Positions 31,934 through 40,330 of a stretch of 43,353 bases of DNA are shown piece by piece. The notes below the pieces were generated by a model that did no database searches, was not told the DNA's origin, and saw only the letters and a program-made list of their open reading frames with translations. This DNA comes from Pseudomonadota bacterium (GTDB lineage Bacteria > Pseudomonadota > Alphaproteobacteria > Acetobacterales > Acetobacteraceae), in the NCBI GenBank assembly GCA_021798915.1, contig JAJZBM010000024.1, positions 1 to 43,353 of the forward strand, written 5' to 3'. Position numbers and translations under genes: made by a program. Numbering within the stretch: the stretch's first letter is position 1; every line of letters starts with the position of its first letter.

Positions 31934-33256
31934 TTATCCCCCCTGCGGCGCGCGCCGGTCGATGACACGGCGGGCCTTGCCCAGCGAGCGTTCGATGCTG
32001 CCGGGGGCGACGATGACGACGCGCGCGGTGACGCCGATGGTCTCCTTGATATGACGGGCGAGAGCGTCCTCCTCGCCGGCGAGCCCTGGGGTTGCCCAGG
32101 ATTCCGCCGCCGCCTCGATATGCACCGCCATCGCGTCCATCCGCCCGTCGCGCGTCAGCTCGATCTGATAATGCCCGGAGAGAAACGCCGAGCGCAGCAC
32201 GATCTCCTCGATCTGGCTCGGGAAGACGTTGACGCCGCGGAGGATGATCATATCGTCCGAGCGGCCGGCGATGCGTTCCATCCGCCTGAAGCTGCGCGCC
32301 GTCCCCGGCAGAAGCCGCGTCAGATCGCGCGTCCGATAGCGGATCACCGGCATCGCCGCCTTGGTGAGCGAGGTCAGAACCAGCTCACCGCGCGCGCCAT
32401 CGCCAAGCACGGCACCACTCTCTGGGTCGATGATCTCGGGATAGAAATGATCCTCCCAGAGATGGAGCCCGTCCTTGGTCTCGACGCATTCCGAGGCAAC
32501 GCCCGGGCCCATCACCTCCGAAAGCCCGTAGATATCGACGGCATGAATGTCGAACGTCGCCTCGATCTCGGCGCGCATCGCCTCCGACCAGGGCTCGGCG
32601 CCGAGGATCGCGACCTTGAGCGAGGTTTCGCGCGGATCACGCCCCTGGCGGCGGAATTCATCGAGAATGGCGAGCAGATAACTCGGCGTCACGGTGATGA
32701 TGTCGGGCGCGAAATCGGTGATCAACTGCACCTGCCGCTCGGTCATCCCGCCGGAGACCGGCACCACCACGCAACCGAGGCGCTCGGCCCCGGCATGGAG
32801 GCCGAGCCCGCCGGTGAAAAGCCCATAGCCATAGGCGTTGTGCAGCATCATCCCCGCCCGCCCGCCGGCGGCCCGGATCGAGCGCGCGACCAGCTCCGCC
32901 CAGATGTCGAGATCGCCCCGGGTATAGCCGACCACGGTCGGCTTGCCGGTGGTGCCGGAGGAAGCATGGATCCGGGCGAGTTCGGCGCGCGGCACCGCAA
33001 ACAGGCCGAACGGGTAGGTCGCGCGGAGATCGGCCTTGGTCATCGTCGGAAATTTCGCGAGATCGGCGAGGCTGCGGCAATCCTCGGGATGGACACCGGC
33101 GGCCTCGAACGCGGCGCGGTAATGCGGCACCTTCTCATAGGCCAAAGCGAGAGTTTCTTTGAGCCGCGCAAGCTGGAGCGCGGCGATTTCATCGCGCGAG
33201 GCGGTCTCGATCGGCGCGAGAGCGGCGCGGTCGGCGGCGAGGTCAGGGCGCGGCAT
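31934..33256 (-). CDS. paaK: Phenylacetate-CoA ligase
   Basis: PaaK activates phenylacetate with CoA and ATP (via an adenylate), the first step of the aerobic phenylacetyl-CoA pathway. The 440-residue protein has the adenylate-forming motifs: the phosphate-binding loop SSGTTGKPTVVGYT, the aromatic pocket region YGLSEVMGPG, DLTRLLPG near the hinge, and the C-terminal IEEIVLRSAF and IERSLGKARRV with the catalytic lysine region. Its length is normal for PaaK. The ATG at 33256 is used; the long open frame up to 33541 runs inside the neighbouring gene. It overlaps paaI by 14 nt. Confidence 0.94.
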   Translation of the reverse strand: MPRPDLAADRAALAPIETASRDEIAALQLARLKETLALAYEKVPHYRAAFEAAGVHPEDCRSLADLAKFPTMTKADLRATYPFGLFAVPRAELARIHASSGTTGKPTVVGYTRGDLDIWAELVARSIRAAGGRAGMMLHNAYGYGLFTGGLGLHAGAERLGCVVVPVSGGMTERQVQLITDFAPDIITVTPSYLLAILDEFRRQGRDPRETSLKVAILGAEPWSEAMRAEIEATFDIHAVDIYGLSEVMGPGVASECVETKDGLHLWEDHFYPEIIDPESGAVLGDGARGELVLTSLTKAAMPVIRYRTRDLTRLLPGTARSFRRMERIAGRSDDMIILRGVNVFPSQIEEIVLRSAFLSGHYQIELTRDGRMDAMAVHIEAAAESWATPGLAGEEDALARHIKETIGVTARVVIVAPGSIERSLGKARRVIDRRAPQGG

Positions 33257-33692
33257 CGGCGGTCTCCTCGGGGAAAAACCGTTCGCCGAGGCGCCGCGAC
33301 TGGCCACGGAACTCGGCAATGATGGTGCCATCGGCGCGGCGGACGGTGATGTCGTAAATCCCGCTCCGCCCGGCTTCGCCGCGCTTCTCGGCCTCAGCCT
33401 CCAGACGCTCGCCAAGCCGCGCCGGGCGGAGGAAGGTGATGGCGCAATGCTGCGCGAGGGCTTTTTCGTTCTCGCTGTTGCAGGCGAAGGCGAAGGCGGA
33501 ATCGGCGAGGAGAAAGATGAACCCGCCATGGCAGGTGCCATGCCCGTTCACCATCTCGGCGCGGATGGTCATGGCAAGGCGCGCGTGTCCCGGCGCGATC
33601 GCGAGGATTTCCATGCCGAGCGCGCGGCTCGCCCGGTCGTCTCGCCACATCGCCTCGGCGCAGGCGCGGGCGAGGGCGTCCGGCGCCGTCAT
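33243..33692 (-). CDS. paaI: Phenylacetate-pathway acyl-CoA thioesterase (PaaI)
   Basis: PaaI hydrolyses stalled hydroxyphenylacetyl-CoA and related esters, freeing CoA. The 149-residue hot-dog protein has the PaaI-type active-site segment VNGHGTCHGGFIFLLADSAF, in which the Asn-Gly-His...Asp arrangement is conserved. FLRPARLGERLEAEA and RADGTIIAEFRGQSRR follow. A TGATG overlap with paaG supports the ATG at 33692 (a GTG lies one codon upstream). It sits in the middle of the three-gene unit. Confidence 0.93.
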   Translation of the reverse strand: MTAPDALARACAEAMWRDDRASRALGMEILAIAPGHARLAMTIRAEMVNGHGTCHGGFIFLLADSAFAFACNSENEKALAQHCAITFLRPARLGERLEAEAEKRGEAGRSGIYDITVRRADGTIIAEFRGQSRRLGERFFPEETADAAP

Positions 33693-34477
33693 CACGCCCG
33701 CCCGGTGAAGCGCGGCGCGCGTTTTTCCAGGAAGGCGCGTGCCCCCTCGGCGTAATCGCCGCTTTGCCCGGCCTTGCGTTGAAGATCGCGTTCCAGGGCG
33801 AGTTGGGCATCGAGATCGTTGGTGGAGGACGCATTCAGCGCCTGTTTGATCAGGCCGAGGGTCGCGGTCGGCTGCTGGGCAAGATGGGCGGCGAGTTTTT
33901 CTGCTTCCGCCATCAGGGCGTCATCCTCGGCCACGCGCCAGATCATGCCCCATTCGGCGGCTTGGTCGGCGCTGATCTTCTCGGCGAGCAAGGCAAGCGC
34001 CCGCGCCCGCGCGTCCCCGACCAGGCGCGGCAGGATCCAGGTGCCGCCGGCGTCCGGGATCAGGGCGATGCGCGCGAAAGCCTGCACGAAGGAGGCCGAG
34101 CGGGCGGCGAGCACGATATCGCAAGCCAAAGCGAGATTGGCACCGGCGCCGGCGGCGATACCGTTGACCGCGCATACCACCGGCAGCTCATGGGTGCGGA
34201 TCAAGCGGATCAGCGGGTTATAGAGTTCCTCGACGAGGGCGCCGAGATCGGCGGTGGCGGGATCGAGGGTGTTGACCGCCGAGAGATCCTGCCCCGCGCA
34301 AAACCCGCGTCCGGCGCCGGTGAGCAGAATCGCGCGGCAGGCGCGATCGGCGGCGGCGTCCTCGAACGCGGCGCGGAGTGCCCGCAGCATCGGGGCGGTG
34401 GTGGCGTTGAGTTTTTCCGGCCGATCGAGCGTAATGATGCGATAGCCGGCGCGCTCGGCGACGCTGATTTCCGTCAT
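33692..34477 (-). CDS. paaG: Enoyl-CoA hydratase/isomerase, PaaG-type
   Basis: PaaG isomerises ring-1,2-epoxyphenylacetyl-CoA to the oxepin. The 261-residue crotonase-fold protein shows ILLTGAGRGFCAGQDLSAV (oxyanion region), VNGIAAGAGANLALACDIV (second oxyanion loop), and FARIALIPDAGGTWILPRLVG, in which the catalytic Asp of PaaG is present. GGGAGGGAGGAT precedes the ATG. It is first in the unit paaG-paaI-paaK. The ring-epoxidase (paaABCDE) and ring-opening (paaZ) genes are not in the window, so the pathway must be completed elsewhere or be partial. Confidence 0.92.
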   Translation of the reverse strand: MTEISVAERAGYRIITLDRPEKLNATTAPMLRALRAAFEDAAADRACRAILLTGAGRGFCAGQDLSAVNTLDPATADLGALVEELYNPLIRLIRTHELPVVCAVNGIAAGAGANLALACDIVLAARSASFVQAFARIALIPDAGGTWILPRLVGDARARALALLAEKISADQAAEWGMIWRVAEDDALMAEAEKLAAHLAQQPTATLGLIKQALNASSTNDLDAQLALERDLQRKAGQSGDYAEGARAFLEKRAPRFTGRA

Positions 34478-34552
34478 ATCCTCCCTCCCTTTGCTTGGCG
34501 GGTGAGGGTATCAGAAGCCGGCTGCGGCGCGAAGAGCGGGTTTCCGCGCCCG

Positions 34553-35215
34553 CTACTGCGCCGGAGTGACGCCGGGCGCAGCGGCGGGGGCGAGCGGCGC
34601 TGGCGGCGGGGTTGCGACCGGTGCTGCGGCGTCCGGCGCCGGGGTCACGCTCTCCGGCGTCGCCGCGATGGCAACCGGCGCTGCCGCCGGCGTCGGTTTG
34701 ACCGGCTCCTTCGCTTTGGCGATCTGCGTCGCGGGATCGACCGGCACGATGTAATCGGGGACGATCCGCGCCTGGCTCCCGGCGATGACCAGGACATGCT
34801 GGCCGATGGCGAGCGGCACCTCATCTTTTTGCGTGACCGACACCAGATCGCCATTGCCTTTGCGTACGATGTATTCGAACGCCTTGGTATCGCGCACCGC
34901 ATGTTCGGCGCCGGCGCCGACCAGGCCGCCGATCATGGTGCCGCCAACGGTGCCGAACGCCTCGCCGAGAGTGCTGCCCGGCACCTGGCTCCCGGCGATG
35001 GCCCCCACCGCGCCGCCGGCGACGGCGCCGACGGTCTCCGACGCGCTGACCTTGATCTCACGCACCCCGACGACGACGCCCTGGGCGACCTTGTTTGCCT
35101 GTTGCACGGCGGTTGCCGAATAGGTGTTGGGCGAATACTCCCCGCTGCAGCCAGCGACGGCTGCCAGCATGAGGGCCAGGGCGGGAGCGGTGACGAAGCG
35201 GGTCAAAGGATCCAT
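34553..35215 (-). CDS. Glycine-zipper outer-membrane lipoprotein (17-kDa antigen / SlyB-like)
   Basis: This 220-residue protein has a lipoprotein signal peptide with lipobox LAAVAGC (Cys23 is the lipidated residue). A glycine-zipper segment at about 62-105 (VGAVAGGAVGAIAGSQ, FGTVGGTMIGGLVGAGAEH) could insert in membrane. A small folded domain follows (EYIVRKGNGDLVSVTQ, IGQHVLVIAGSQARIVPDY). The tail from about 155 is Pro/Ala-rich and probably disordered. It resembles SlyB/Pcp proteins that help outer-membrane integrity. It is divergent from the TusA-like gene. Confidence 0.85.
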   Translation of the reverse strand: MDPLTRFVTAPALALMLAAVAGCSGEYSPNTYSATAVQQANKVAQGVVVGVREIKVSASETVGAVAGGAVGAIAGSQVPGSTLGEAFGTVGGTMIGGLVGAGAEHAVRDTKAFEYIVRKGNGDLVSVTQKDEVPLAIGQHVLVIAGSQARIVPDYIVPVDPATQIAKAKEPVKPTPAAAPVAIAATPESVTPAPDAAAPVATPPPAPLAPAAAPGVTPAQ

Positions 35216-35395
35216 CCCTCGTAGTCGTCTCTCGGCGCTAGATAGGCGTTTTGCTCGCCCCTGTCATCTCCGCGGACGCTCCCCCGCCAGTACCGAGATC
35301 GCATGCCAGATTTGCGCGCCCGCCTTGCCGCCGGCCTGATTTCGCCGCAGACTCGCCCTCTTTGGGAGAAACGCGGTGCCCCAAAGGAAGTCTCG

Positions 35396-35680
35396 GTGAG
35401 CGACACGGTTCTCGACGTCAAGGGATTGCGCTGCCCGCTGCCAGTGTTGCGGGCCAATCGGGTGCTGCGCGGGCTCCCCCCCGGCGCTCAGCTCCGCGTG
35501 CTCGCGACCGATCGCGCCTCGGTCGCCGATTTCCAGGCATTTTGCCACGAAACCGGCCACGCTCTGGTCGCGTTCAGCGAGGAAGCGGGGGTGTTCCGCT
35601 TTCTGATCCGCCGCCGCGCGACGGAACCCGAAGAAAACCCCTCCGACGAGACACAGGATGGGCCGGAAACACCGCGATGA
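35396..35680 (+). CDS. TusA-family sulfur-carrier-like protein with C-terminal extension
   Basis: TusA-type proteins carry persulfide sulfur on a cysteine for tRNA thiolation or other sulfur relays. The 94-residue protein has the motif GLRCPLPVLRANR with Cys13 in CPLP, and the small alpha/beta fold follows. A charged, probably disordered tail extends past the usual end (TEPEENPSDETQDG). The GTG at 35396 is preferred to the ATG at 35303 because AAAGGAAG precedes it and the fold starts there. It overlaps the histone-deacetylase-family gene by 4 nt. TusD/E partners are absent. Confidence 0.85.
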   Translation: MSDTVLDVKGLRCPLPVLRANRVLRGLPPGAQLRVLATDRASVADFQAFCHETGHALVAFSEEAGVFRFLIRRRATEPEENPSDETQDGPETPR

Positions 35681-36603
35681 GCGTTGCCCTCTTCACCCAT
35701 CTCGCCTGCCTCGACCACGACCCCGGCGGCTGGCACCCGGAATGTCCGGATCGCCTGCGCGCCGTGCTCCGCGCCCTCGAAGCACCGGAATTCGCGCCGC
35801 TGCTGCGCGAGGATGCGCCGGCGGCGAGCTTGGAACAACTCGGCCGCGTGCATGGGACGGCCTATGTCGCCTCGATCCTCGAAACCCGCCCGGCGCTCGG
35901 TGAAACCGTGCCGCTCGATGCCGACACGGTGATGAGCAGCGGCAGCGCCGAAGCCGCGTTACACGCCGCCGGTGGCGCGGCGGCGGCGGTGGACGCGGTG
36001 ATGGAGGGCTGGGCGCGGGCCGCCTTCGTCGCCGTCCGCCCGCCCGGCCACCACGCCGAACCCGGCCGCGCGATGGGGTTCTGCCTCTTCAACAACGCCG
36101 CCATCGCGGCGCAGCAGGCGCGCGCGCGCTGGGGGTTGCGGCGGATCGCGGTGGTCGATTTCGATGTCCACCACGGCAACGGCACCGAGGCTGCCTTCGC
36201 CGCCGACCCCGAATTGTTCTACGCCTCCAGCCACCAATACCCGTGCTATCCCGGCACCGGGGCGGCGCGCGGCATCGCCGATCACATCGTCAATGTCCCG
36301 CTGCCGCCGGGCAGCGACAGCGGCATTTTCCGCGCCGCGTGGGAGACGACGATCCTGCCCGCGCTCGACGCCTTCGCCCCCGAATTGCTGATCGTCTCGG
36401 CCGGGTTCGACGCCCATCACGCCGATCCGCTCGCCGAATTGCGGCTGACCGAGCGCGATTTCACCTGGGTCAGCGAACGGCTCGTCGCCTGCGCCGATAC
36501 CCACGCCAGCGGGCGCATCGTCTCGGTGCTCGAAGGCGGCTATAACCTCGATGCGCTCGCCGCCGCCGCCGCCGCCCATATCCGCGCGCTGATGAAGATC
36601 TGA
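35677..36603 (+). CDS. Histone-deacetylase-family (acetoin utilisation/acetylpolyamine-type) amidohydrolase
   Basis: These zinc enzymes remove acetyl groups from lysines, polyamines or similar amines. The 308-residue protein has the catalytic His pair RPPGHHAEPGRA (His125-His126), zinc ligands Asp163 and His165 in VVDFDVHHGNGT, Asp245 in VSAGFDAHHADP, and the C-terminal LEGGYN tyrosine. All residues expected for activity are present. No signal peptide is seen, so the location is cytosolic. Coupling to a TusA-like gene by ATGA overlap is striking. The natural substrate is unknown. Confidence 0.92.
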   Translation: MSVALFTHLACLDHDPGGWHPECPDRLRAVLRALEAPEFAPLLREDAPAASLEQLGRVHGTAYVASILETRPALGETVPLDADTVMSSGSAEAALHAAGGAAAAVDAVMEGWARAAFVAVRPPGHHAEPGRAMGFCLFNNAAIAAQQARARWGLRRIAVVDFDVHHGNGTEAAFAADPELFYASSHQYPCYPGTGAARGIADHIVNVPLPPGSDSGIFRAAWETTILPALDAFAPELLIVSAGFDAHHADPLAELRLTERDFTWVSERLVACADTHASGRIVSVLEGGYNLDALAAAAAAHIRALMKI

Positions 36604-36615
36604 GCCAGGGAATTC

Positions 36616-36638
36616 GTTCTTTTTTGAAAAAAAGAACC
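36616..36638 (+). repeat. Partial copy of the hairpin repeat (hairpin 1 only)
   Basis: GTTCTTTTTT at 36616-36625, then a G and AAAAAAAGAACC, followed by AAAAAAACTTTT as in copy 2. The central palindrome and hairpin 3 are absent. It sits between two same-direction genes. Read plus-strand it could act as a weak terminator after the deacetylase gene. Confidence 0.85.
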
Positions 36639-36667
36639 AAAAAAACTTTTATTCTGGAAATGAAGCC

Positions 36668-37318
36668 ATGGCTGACTCCGCGCCTTCATCGATCGCCATC
36701 GAGACCGTCAGCGGGGCGGCGCTCGCCCCGTTTCTCGGCGATCTCGCGCGCTTGCGCATCACCGTCTTTCGCGCTTTTCCGTATCTCTACGAGGGCGAGG
36801 AGGGGTATGAGCGCCGCTATCTCGAAACCTATGTCAAAACACCCCATGCCGCAGTGATTTTGGCGCGTGCCGATGAGGGCAAGGGCGGGGCCAAGGATGG
36901 GCGTATCATTGGTGCCGCGACCTGCCTTCCGCTGGCCGCCGAGACCGACAACGTGCAGGCGCCGTTTCGTGCCCGCGGTCTCGATCCGGCGCGGTTTTTT
37001 TACTTCGGCGAATCCGTGCTGCTGGCGGAATATCGTGGGCGGGGCATCGGCGTCGCTTTCTTCGCCGCCCGCGAAGCCCATGCCAGGCGCGTCTCGAAGG
37101 CCGATTTCGCCACTTTCTGCGCCGTCCAGCGCCCGCCCGACCACCCCGCGCGACCAGCCGGTTACGTGCCGCTCGACACATTCTGGCGCCACCGCGGCTT
37201 CGTCCCCCGCCCCGATCTCACCTGCACCATGCGCTGGCGCGATCTCGGCGCGACCGAGGAAAGCGCGCATCGTCTCGGCTTCTGGATGAAGTCCCTCACC
37301 GGCGCGCAATTGCCATGA
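36668..37318 (+). CDS. GNAT-family N-acetyltransferase
   Basis: This 216-residue protein has a GNAT fold. The acetyl-CoA pyrophosphate-binding motif A is in FGESVLLAEYRGRGIGVAFF (R/Q-x-x-G-x-G/A type: R-G-R-G-I-G). Upstream segments RIIGAATCLPL and downstream WRHRGFVPRPDL support the fold. It is longer than minimal GNAT proteins. Stop and start overlap by 4 nt with a nitrilase-family gene, so one acyl-transfer enzyme and one amide hydrolase are made together. Substrate unknown; an acylated amine shared by the two enzymes is a reasonable guess. Confidence 0.88.
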   Translation: MADSAPSSIAIETVSGAALAPFLGDLARLRITVFRAFPYLYEGEEGYERRYLETYVKTPHAAVILARADEGKGGAKDGRIIGAATCLPLAAETDNVQAPFRARGLDPARFFYFGESVLLAEYRGRGIGVAFFAAREAHARRVSKADFATFCAVQRPPDHPARPAGYVPLDTFWRHRGFVPRPDLTCTMRWRDLGATEESAHRLGFWMKSLTGAQLP

Positions 37319-38220
37319 ATGCGCCCGCCCCCCTCACCCTCGCGCTCATGCAATATCCGATCGAGCGCGTCGCCGGCATTGCCGGGTTCGCCGAAAAACT
37401 CGACCGCCTCGCGCATGCGGCCAAAGCACGCGGCGCTGATCTCCTGATGCTCGGCGAATACGCCGCAGTCGAGATCGCCGGCGCTGACGTCGCCGCGCCC
37501 GATATCGCCGCCGAACTCGCGCTCGTCACCGCCGCCGCGCCGGCGCTGATCGAGGCGATGCGCGCGGTTGCGCGGCGCCATCATCTCTGGCTCCTGCCCG
37601 GGACGTTACCGATGGTGGAGGCGGGGCCAATGACCGAGGCGGCGGGCATGGTGCGGAACCGGGCGCCGCTGATCGCCCCGGATGGCCGGGTCGCGTTTCA
37701 GGAGAAAAGGGTGATGACCCGGTTCGAGGCCGAGCAATGGCATGTCTCGCCGGGCGCGCCGCCCGCGGTGTTCGAAACCCCTTGGGGGCTGATCGGCATC
37801 GCCATTTGCTATGATATCGAGTTCCCGCCTTTGGTGCGCGCCCAGGTGGAGGCGGGGGCGTGGCTCATTCTTTGCCCGAGCTGCACCGACACAATCGCCG
37901 GGTTCAACCGCGTGCGGCTCAGCGCCCGGGCGCGGGCGCTGGAGAACCAATGCTATGTCGCGATCGCGCCGACCGTCGGCCTCGCGCCGTGGTCGGCGAC
38001 GCTCGACGTCAATCGCGGCCATGCCGGCGCTTTCGGCCCGGTCGATCGCGGCTTTCCCGAGGATGGGGTGCTGGCCCGTGGCGCCCTCGATGAGGCGGAG
38101 ATGGTCATCGTCCGCCTCGATCCGGCGCGGCTCGCCGCGGTGCGGGCGGATGGCGGGGTGCGCAACCATGCCGACTGGCCGGCGCCGGTGCCCCCGTCCG
38201 CGCGCCGCCGCCCGCTCTGA
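37315..38220 (+). CDS. Carbon-nitrogen hydrolase (nitrilase superfamily)
   Basis: This 301-residue protein has the Glu-Lys-Cys triad as Glu48 in LLMLGEYA, Lys131 in FQEKRVMTRFE and Cys165 in AICYDIEFPPL. The core fold is complete. Compared with the nitrilase at 1974-2816 it lacks the Nit1-type RKRHLFD segment and belongs to another branch. It is translationally coupled to the GNAT gene upstream, a pairing known from other proteobacteria. It probably hydrolyses an amide or N-carbamoyl compound; the exact substrate is unknown. The tail is Pro/Arg-rich. Confidence 0.9.
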   Translation: MNAPAPLTLALMQYPIERVAGIAGFAEKLDRLAHAAKARGADLLMLGEYAAVEIAGADVAAPDIAAELALVTAAAPALIEAMRAVARRHHLWLLPGTLPMVEAGPMTEAAGMVRNRAPLIAPDGRVAFQEKRVMTRFEAEQWHVSPGAPPAVFETPWGLIGIAICYDIEFPPLVRAQVEAGAWLILCPSCTDTIAGFNRVRLSARARALENQCYVAIAPTVGLAPWSATLDVNRGHAGAFGPVDRGFPEDGVLARGALDEAEMVIVRLDPARLAAVRADGGVRNHADWPAPVPPSARRRPL

Positions 38221-38239
38221 GCACCACGGCCCGCGCGCG

Positions 38240-39385
38240 ATGCCGCTGATCTATCTCCTCGCCGGCGAACATAGCGGCGATGTCCTCGGGGCGCGGCTGA
38301 TCGCGGCGCTCCGCGAAGCGCGGCCGGATCTCGATTTCGCCGGCATCGGCGGGCCACGCATGGCGGGGCTGGGATTTGCCAGCCTGTTTCCGATGCAGGA
38401 ACTCGCGGTGATGGGGTTGGTCGAGGTCTTGCCGCGGCTCTGGCGCCTTCGCCGGCGCATGGCCGAAACCGCTGCCGATATCGCCGCCCGCCGCCCGGAC
38501 GTGGTGGTGACGATCGACAGCCCCGGCTTCGCGCTCCGCCTCCTGCGGCGGATCGCCCCGCTCGGCATCAAGCGCGTCCACTATGTCGCCCCCCAGGTCT
38601 GGGCCTGGCGCGAGCGCCGGGTACGCGGTTTTCCCGGGCTCTGGGACCGTTTGCTCTGTCTTTTGCCGTTTGAGCCCGAGTATTTCGCGCAATTCGGCCT
38701 GGACGCGCGCTTCGTCGGCCATCCGGTTCTGGAATCGGGGGCGGCGGGCGGCGATGGCGCACGCTTCCGGCAAGCACACGGGCTGGCGGCGGACGCGCCG
38801 GTGGTGATCCTGATGCCGGGCAGCCGGCCGAGTGAGGCCGGGCGGCTGCTGCCGGTCTATGGAAAAACGGTCGCACTTCTTGCCGCACGGTTTCCGGCAC
38901 TGGTCCCGGTGGTGCCGGCGGCGGGCGCGGTCGCGCAGGCGGTGCGCCGCGCTGCCGCCGCCTGGCCGCGCCCGCCGCTGGTGGTGAGCGAGATCGCGGA
39001 GAAGCACGACGCCTTCGCCGCCGCCAGCGCAGCACTCACCAAATCCGGCACCTCGACGTTGGAACTCGCCCTCGCCGCCGTGCCGATGGCGGTGACCTAC
39101 CGCGTCAATGCCCTGACCGCGATGATCGCGCGGCGGCTGATCCGCGTCCCGCATGTCGCGATGGTCAATCTGCTCGCCGGGCGCGCGGTGGTGCCGGAAT
39201 TGCTGCAAGAGGCGTGCACGCCCGAGCGCCTGGCCGCGACCGTCTCCGGGCTGATCACCGAACCGGATCTGGCGGCGGCACAGCGCGCGGCCTTTCGCGC
39301 CGCGCTCGCGACCCTCCGCCCGCAAGCCGGTCTCCCGTCAGAGGCCGCCGCCCGCGCCGTGCTCGAGGTTCTGGATCAGGCCTGA
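38240..39385 (+). CDS. lpxB: Lipid-A-disaccharide synthase
   Basis: LpxB joins UDP-diacylglucosamine to lipid X, forming the lipid A disaccharide at the inner face of the inner membrane. The 381-residue GT19 protein has LLAGEHSGDVLGARLI, PRMAGLGFASLFPMQELAVMG, KRVHYVAPQVWAWRERR, MPGSRPSEAGRLLPV, TKSGTSTLELALAAVPMAV and VPELLQEACTPE, all hallmark segments. The expected glutamate/serine after GSR is intact. It ends convergently with the Gfo/Idh/MocA gene with 48 nt of overlap. lpxA, lpxD and fabZ are not in the window. Confidence 0.95.
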   Translation: MPLIYLLAGEHSGDVLGARLIAALREARPDLDFAGIGGPRMAGLGFASLFPMQELAVMGLVEVLPRLWRLRRRMAETAADIAARRPDVVVTIDSPGFALRLLRRIAPLGIKRVHYVAPQVWAWRERRVRGFPGLWDRLLCLLPFEPEYFAQFGLDARFVGHPVLESGAAGGDGARFRQAHGLAADAPVVILMPGSRPSEAGRLLPVYGKTVALLAARFPALVPVVPAAGAVAQAVRRAAAAWPRPPLVVSEIAEKHDAFAAASAALTKSGTSTLELALAAVPMAVTYRVNALTAMIARRLIRVPHVAMVNLLAGRAVVPELLQEACTPERLAATVSGLITEPDLAAAQRAAFRAALATLRPQAGLPSEAAARAVLEVLDQA

Positions 39386-40330
39386 GGCTTGCGCGATGGC
39401 GCGCGAGGCGGCCATGCTTTCGGAGACCGCGAGCGCCGCGGCAAGCGCCCGCCGCCCGGCCGCGGCATCGACCACCACCGCGGCGCCATCGAGGATCGCG
39501 GCGAGGAAGGCGGCGTGTTCGGCCTCCAGCGCGTCATGCTCGCGCCAGCTCGTCTCCTCGATGCGGTAGCCCTGCGCGCCGGGGATCGGAAGCCCGCGCT
39601 CACGCCCGATCAGCATCAGCTTGCGGTCGATGAAATTGACCGACATATAGCCTTCCTGGGCGAAAAGCCGCATCTTGCGCTCGGTCTTGAGCGAAATCCG
39701 GCTCGCGGTGATGGTCGCGACCGAGCCGTTTTCGAACCGCACCCGGGCATTGGCGATATCCTCATGCGCGCTCGCGATCGGCGCGCCAACCGCATCGATG
39801 CTGGCGATCGGGCTTTGCACCAGGGCGAGCACGAGATCGAGGTCATGGATCATCAAATCGAGGATCACCGAAACATCGGTGCCGCGCGGCTTGAACGGCG
39901 CGATGCGGGTCGCCTCGATATAGAGCGGGTTCCGCATCCGTGCCGCGACCGCCGCGTATTCGGCGCTATAACGCACGAGATGCCCGACCTGGAGCACGCG
40001 CGCGCCGGCGGCGGCAAGCGCCGCGAGCCGGTCGGCCTCGTCGAGGCTGGCGGCGATCGGCTTTTCCACCAGGACGTGTTTCCCGGCCGTGAGCGCCTGC
40101 GCGGCGAGCCCGAAATGCGCCTCGGCCGGGGCGGCGATGACCACCGCATCCGAGGCAGCAAGGAGATCGGTGAGCGACAGCGCCGAAGCGCGGGCCTCAC
40201 GCGCGACCTGGGCGGCGCGCGCCGGATCGGTATCGGTGATCCCGGCGAGCGCCGCGCGCTTGGCGGTCGCGAGTTTCAGCGCGTGAAACCGCCCGAAATG
40301 CCCGGCCCCGATCACCCCGACCCGCACCAT
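39338..40330 (-). CDS. Gfo/Idh/MocA-family oxidoreductase (candidate GnnA)
   Basis: This 330-residue NAD(P)-dependent enzyme has the nucleotide-binding motif VGVIGAGHFGRFH, the EKP motif (HVLVEKPIA) with the catalytic-region Lys, and the C-terminal beta-sheet domain (VSVILDLMIHDLDLVLALV). Beside lpxB in several Gram-negatives this family includes GnnA, which oxidises UDP-GlcNAc at C3 before amination to UDP-2,3-diamino-sugar for lipid A. The GnnB aminotransferase is not in the window, so GnnA is inference. The ATG at 40330 is preferred over a GTG at 40360 because homology begins at MVRVGVIGAG. Confidence 0.82.
   Translation of the reverse strand: MVRVGVIGAGHFGRFHALKLATAKRAALAGITDTDPARAAQVAREARASALSLTDLLAASDAVVIAAPAEAHFGLAAQALTAGKHVLVEKPIAASLDEADRLAALAAAGARVLQVGHLVRYSAEYAAVAARMRNPLYIEATRIAPFKPRGTDVSVILDLMIHDLDLVLALVQSPIASIDAVGAPIASAHEDIANARVRFENGSVATITASRISLKTERKMRLFAQEGYMSVNFIDRKLMLIGRERGLPIPGAQGYRIEETSWREHDALEAEHAAFLAAILDGAAVVVDAAAGRRALAAALAVSESMAASRAIAQASGLIQNLEHGAGGGL

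Noticed and set aside
31586-33322. 578-codon plus-strand open frame across the PEP-CTERM and paaK genes
   Set aside because: Overlaps paaK on the opposite strand over most of its length; composition typical of an antisense shadow.
34535-34554. Hairpin AGCGGG/CCCGCT near the lipoprotein stop as terminator
   Set aside because: The stem is only six pairs, overlaps the stop codon and lacks a T run, so support is too weak.
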